This document shows, piece after piece, positions 6,744-9,508 of a stretch of 9,508 nucleotides of DNA. The number at the start of each line of letters is the position of its first letter. Position 1 is the first letter of the stretch. The stretch covers positions 1-9,508 of the forward strand of contig JAJDTQ010000229.1 of the NCBI GenBank assembly GCA_022827045.1, in the 5' to 3' direction. Made by a program: the position numbers and the translations under genes. The notes beneath the pieces are model-generated. The model did no database searches and had not been told where the DNA came from. It worked only from the letters and a program-made list of their open reading frames with translations. Source of the stretch: Candidatus Binatia bacterium. GTDB taxonomy: Bacteria; Desulfobacterota_B; Binatia; UBA9968; JAJDTQ01.

Positions 6744-6777
6744 GTTCCTTCACACCATGGCCAAGAACCAAGTCGAC

Positions 6778-9495
6778 TCACGAACTTGCACCATCCAGGC
6801 TCATCTCCAGCAATTCCCTCAACGCCTCTTCCTCCGCAACATCGGCATCCCAACCATAGGCTGCGGCGACCGCTGCATCCAACGCCGCGTGGGCGTCGTT
6901 GAGCCATTGGGGGCGGGTGTTGTAGAGCGCTGTAAGCGTGCGTGATATTAGGGTCTTTGCGGTGTCTTCGTTGCGTGGGACGAGGCGTCGAGGGTAGCCG
7001 GAGGCCGGCTCGTCGAGCCATTGGATCCATTCGGGCGGATTGAGCCAGCGGTCGCGCAGTTCGACCAAACGCCGCGTAGCGTCGGCGATGGCAATGGCAC
7101 GGGGGTCGCCTACGTAATCGGCGGCAGGAATATCGGGTGAGAGCCCATCCGGGAAGGGGAACGTCTGGAAGACCGCACTGGGATTGTAAACGGGATCGTT
7201 GCCGACACCGTGCCAACTGCACGTTCTCAACGACCACGCCTCGTGAAACCGGCTATGCAAGATGCCCAGTGTCGTGTCGTCATCACGGGCGATTACAATC
7301 ACCTTGCTATCGGGCAGGATGCGTACGTCCAGCCAGACAAACAGCCGATGTTTGGCCACCCGCGCCGTGCCGATGTAACGGTGCAGGCCGTCGAGCGCCT
7401 TCCACATACCCTGTCTCGGTTCGACATGCCGCCACCAGTGGAGACGATACGACTCCCGGCGATTCCGCTGCCGCTTCGGCCAGACATTCTCCCTGACGTA
7501 CCCGAAGGGTGCCTCGTAAAGCGCGGCGTCCGCTTCGGACATCTCCCATCCGAAATCCACGATCCACTTGCCCGCCGGCCGGCGGGTCAGGTCCATGCCG
7601 TTGACCCAAGGCCTTAGAACATCGGCATTGGGCCGTCCGTTCGGGTTTGCAGGAAGCCGCAGCCACTCCCGGGCAAGATCACCGGGAATGTCGAACGGCC
7701 CGCCCTTGGTGTCGCCCATGAAGGCGACTCCGATGTTCGCAGGCACACGCTTCGCCCCAGTCAGGTCGATTCCGGCTCCGCCGCGACGGGCCGTAAGGTC
7801 GGAATGGATTTCGTCGGCGGGTTCGCCGTCGAGACGCGTCGCCGGCCTGTACTTGTCAGCCGCGCCGGAGAAGCAGACCAGCGAGACCCGCACCGCCGCG
7901 CCGTCGATCACCCACGGCTCATCCGCCCAGGCGTCGAAGATCCGGCGTCCTTCGGTCGCGGCCTGCAAGGCCCTGCGGTTCGCGCCGCCCCGTATCGAGT
8001 TCGTGGCGACGAGGCCGACACGCTCGGCCTTGCCCGCCCCGACTTGCTCGCCCGCCTTCACGAACCAGTGGCAGACAAGGTCGGCTTCCTGCGGTACACG
8101 CCCCTTCCACGCCGCGAACATCCCGGAGACGTAATCCTCCCCCAATCCGCCGATCAGCAGCTTGCCGCCAAGAAACGGCGGATTGCCGATCACGACATCG
8201 GCGTCGGGCCAGTCCGGTTCCGTGCCGTCCGGCGCGAGGATCGCGTCGCGGCACTCGATGGTCTCCAGCGGCTTCAGGATCGGATCCCGCGACTCCCGGA
8301 ACCCGTTGCGCCGCATCCACTGAATGTCTCCGATCCAGACCGACACGCGGGCGAGTTCCGCAGCGTAGGCGTTCACCTCGATACCCCTGACATTGGCGGG
8401 GCCGACCGCCGGAAACGACCGCTCAAGGCCCACCGATTCCGCTTCGACGTTCACCCTGTGCTCGATGTCTTTGAGCGCGTGCAGCGCCAGATAGAGGAAG
8501 TTGCCCGACCCGCACGCCGGGTCCAGCACCGTGAAGTCCTGCAGACGCCTGAGGAACGCGTTGAGCAGACGTTGCGAGGCGCGGACCCTCACGGACCCGG
8601 TCCGTCGGCGCCTGTACACCGGCCCGGTCCTATCCTCCTTGGCGATGGCGGCCGCGATCTTCTCCTTCTCGGCTTCCCATTCCGCCAGCAGCGGACGGAC
8701 GATCACCGGCTCGACAATGGCCATGATCTTGTCCCGGTCGGTGTAGTGCGCCCCGAGTTGCGAGCGCTTGTCCGGATCGAGGCCGCGCTCGAACAGGGTT
8801 CCGAAGATCGACGGGTCGATCTCCGACCAGTCCAGCGTCGCCGCTCTGAGCGCCGTCTCGATCCCCTGCCGGTCCAGCGGCAACGCGTCGTCGTCGTCGA
8901 ACAGGCCGCCGTTGAACCAGGCCACGGACTCGAACCCCACACGGCCGCCGGCGGACATGGCCCTGAACAGGTCACGGGCAAGCTCGGCGAACTCGCCGGG
9001 CCGGCGGCGCGCCTGCTCCAGCATCCGCGTGAACATGTTGTCGGGCAAGAGGCCCACATCCTCCGCGAACAAGCAGAACACCAACCGGTTGACGAAATGC
9101 GCCACTGTCTGCGGATCGTGGCCCCGGTCCCGCAGCGACTGCGCAAGCTCGGCGAACGTCGCCGCCGCTCGCTCCGTCACGGTCTGGCGTGTTTCCCCCG
9201 GACGAAGCCGCTCCGGGTCCGACATCGCCCACTTGAGCTTGTCCCGGGTCGCTCCGTCCGCCAAGTCCTCCAGCGTGAACTCGTGCGTCTCGCTCACGCT
9301 GTTGGTCCAGTTGGTGCGGATGCGGAACCGCGCCATGTCCGAGACGATCAGCAGCGGCGGGTTCTCCAGAGCGGGGACCCCCGCGACGCGGCGGCTTAGT
9401 CGCGAAAGTAACCAGAGCTTGCACCCGGGGCGGTGATGCGGTGAAGTGACGGTGGCCGGGGCAGTCGAGGCCCGCCGATTCACTGGCGTGCCCAT
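6778..9495 (-). CDS. MmeI-like N6-adenine DNA methyltransferase lacking the N-terminal nuclease domain
   Basis: Transfers a methyl group from S-adenosylmethionine to adenine in a specific DNA site. In order (numbered from ATG 9495): ALENPPLLIVSDM (42-54), the end of the MmeI N-terminal domain; helical spacer with FVNRLVFCLFAEDVGLLP (134-151); GAHYTDRDKIM (248-258, motif X region); LDPACGSGNF (324-333, motif I, SAM binding); GIEVNAYAAELA (371-382, motif II); VVIGNPPF (434-441, catalytic motif IV); target-recognition region about 620-790, ending NPSAVFQTFPFP; C-terminal LYNTRPQWLNDAHAALDAAV (857-876). Full MmeI-type proteins have about 100-150 more residues upstream carrying the nuclease motif. 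Here residues 1-41 do not resemble the family in any frame, so the 5' end is lost or rearranged. Translation may start at 9495, which has no ribosome site, or at ATG 9336 (852 aa). The frame is open to the window edge. It may protect DNA without cutting. Confidence 0.85.
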   Translation of the reverse strand: MGTPVNRRASTAPATVTSPHHRPGCKLWLLSRLSRRVAGVPALENPPLLIVSDMARFRIRTNWTNSVSETHEFTLEDLADGATRDKLKWAMSDPERLRPGETRQTVTERAAATFAELAQSLRDRGHDPQTVAHFVNRLVFCLFAEDVGLLPDNMFTRMLEQARRRPGEFAELARDLFRAMSAGGRVGFESVAWFNGGLFDDDDALPLDRQGIETALRAATLDWSEIDPSIFGTLFERGLDPDKRSQLGAHYTDRDKIMAIVEPVIVRPLLAEWEAEKEKIAAAIAKEDRTGPVYRRRRTGSVRVRASQRLLNAFLRRLQDFTVLDPACGSGNFLYLALHALKDIEHRVNVEAESVGLERSFPAVGPANVRGIEVNAYAAELARVSVWIGDIQWMRRNGFRESRDPILKPLETIECRDAILAPDGTEPDWPDADVVIGNPPFLGGKLLIGGLGEDYVSGMFAAWKGRVPQEADLVCHWFVKAGEQVGAGKAERVGLVATNSIRGGANRRALQAATEGRRIFDAWADEPWVIDGAAVRVSLVCFSGAADKYRPATRLDGEPADEIHSDLTARRGGAGIDLTGAKRVPANIGVAFMGDTKGGPFDIPGDLAREWLRLPANPNGRPNADVLRPWVNGMDLTRRPAGKWIVDFGWEMSEADAALYEAPFGYVRENVWPKRQRNRRESYRLHWWRHVEPRQGMWKALDGLHRYIGTARVAKHRLFVWLDVRILPDSKVIVIARDDDTTLGILHSRFHEAWSLRTCSWHGVGNDPVYNPSAVFQTFPFPDGLSPDIPAADYVGDPRAIAIADATRRLVELRDRWLNPPEWIQWLDEPASGYPRRLVPRNEDTAKTLISRTLTALYNTRPQWLNDAHAALDAAVAAAYGWDADVAEEEALRELLEMSLDGASS
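9395..9414 (-). repeat. Possible IS21-type terminal repeat fragment before the truncated methyltransferase
   Basis: On the minus strand the bases TGGTTACTTTCGCGACTAAG resemble, from memory, the GGTCAC-TTT-CTAAGC type repeats at ends of IS21-family elements. They lie just before the point where MmeI-family similarity begins (about 9375). A short palindrome, GCGGGG-AC-CCCCGC (9371-9384), sits at the junction. The resemblance is partial and the element itself would lie outside the window. Confidence 0.25.
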
Positions 9496-9508
9496 GCACC
9501 CGTTCTGG

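Noticed and set aside
7804..9399. A 531-codon plus-strand open frame opposite the methyltransferase
   Set aside because: It is antisense to a gene with clear methyltransferase motifs, and its Arg/Pro/Asp/His-rich product is typical of an antisense frame in GC-rich DNA.
1..9508. CRISPR array, rRNA or complete insertion sequence
   Set aside because: No regularly spaced repeats, no rRNA-like sequence and no transposase gene were seen on either strand.

Overview
The window looks like the inside of a mobile defence-type genomic island in a GC-rich bacterium. The P4-like integrase and the strong AGGAGG-type ribosome binding sites suggest Pseudomonadota, but nothing here fixes the species. Base composition is mosaic: single 60-base lines sampled by eye give 41/60 G+C in the integrase (481-540), 44/60 in the methyltransferase (8941-9000), and only 27/60 in the membrane-protein gene (1801-1860). 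The central cargo therefore seems to have a different origin from its flanks.

Left part (1-1479): the 3' portion of a tyrosine-recombinase integrase, whose arm-binding domain runs off the left edge. It is followed by about 490 bases with no assignable gene, where the minus strand is nonetheless open and coding-like. Next, on the minus strand, come two unrecognised envelope-directed genes: a probable lipoprotein (3254 to 2730) and a membrane-anchored protein (2379 to 1480). A 350-base spacer with promoter-like elements separates them.

Centre (3614-5648, plus strand): a 24-codon leader ORF, an ABC-type AAA ATPase related to the OLD/AAA21 group, and a TOPRIM-fold protein whose start overlaps the ATPase stop by 8 bases. 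This split ATPase plus TOPRIM arrangement resembles OLD/Gabija/PARIS anti-phage logic and is the best candidate in the window for a poorly described defence system. The ATPase has an unusual Walker B (VDNAD), with Asn where the catalytic Glu normally sits.

Right part (9495-5664, minus strand): a large MmeI-like N6-adenine DNA methyltransferase that has lost its N-terminal nuclease domain, then, 34 bases further on, an unrecognised 359-aa protein with a probable winged-helix N-terminus. The pair converges on the ATPase-TOPRIM pair with only 15 bases between the stop codons. The sequence in front of the truncated methyltransferase resembles a transposon end (IS21-type, tentative).

No tRNA, rRNA, CRISPR array or complete insertion sequence was seen.
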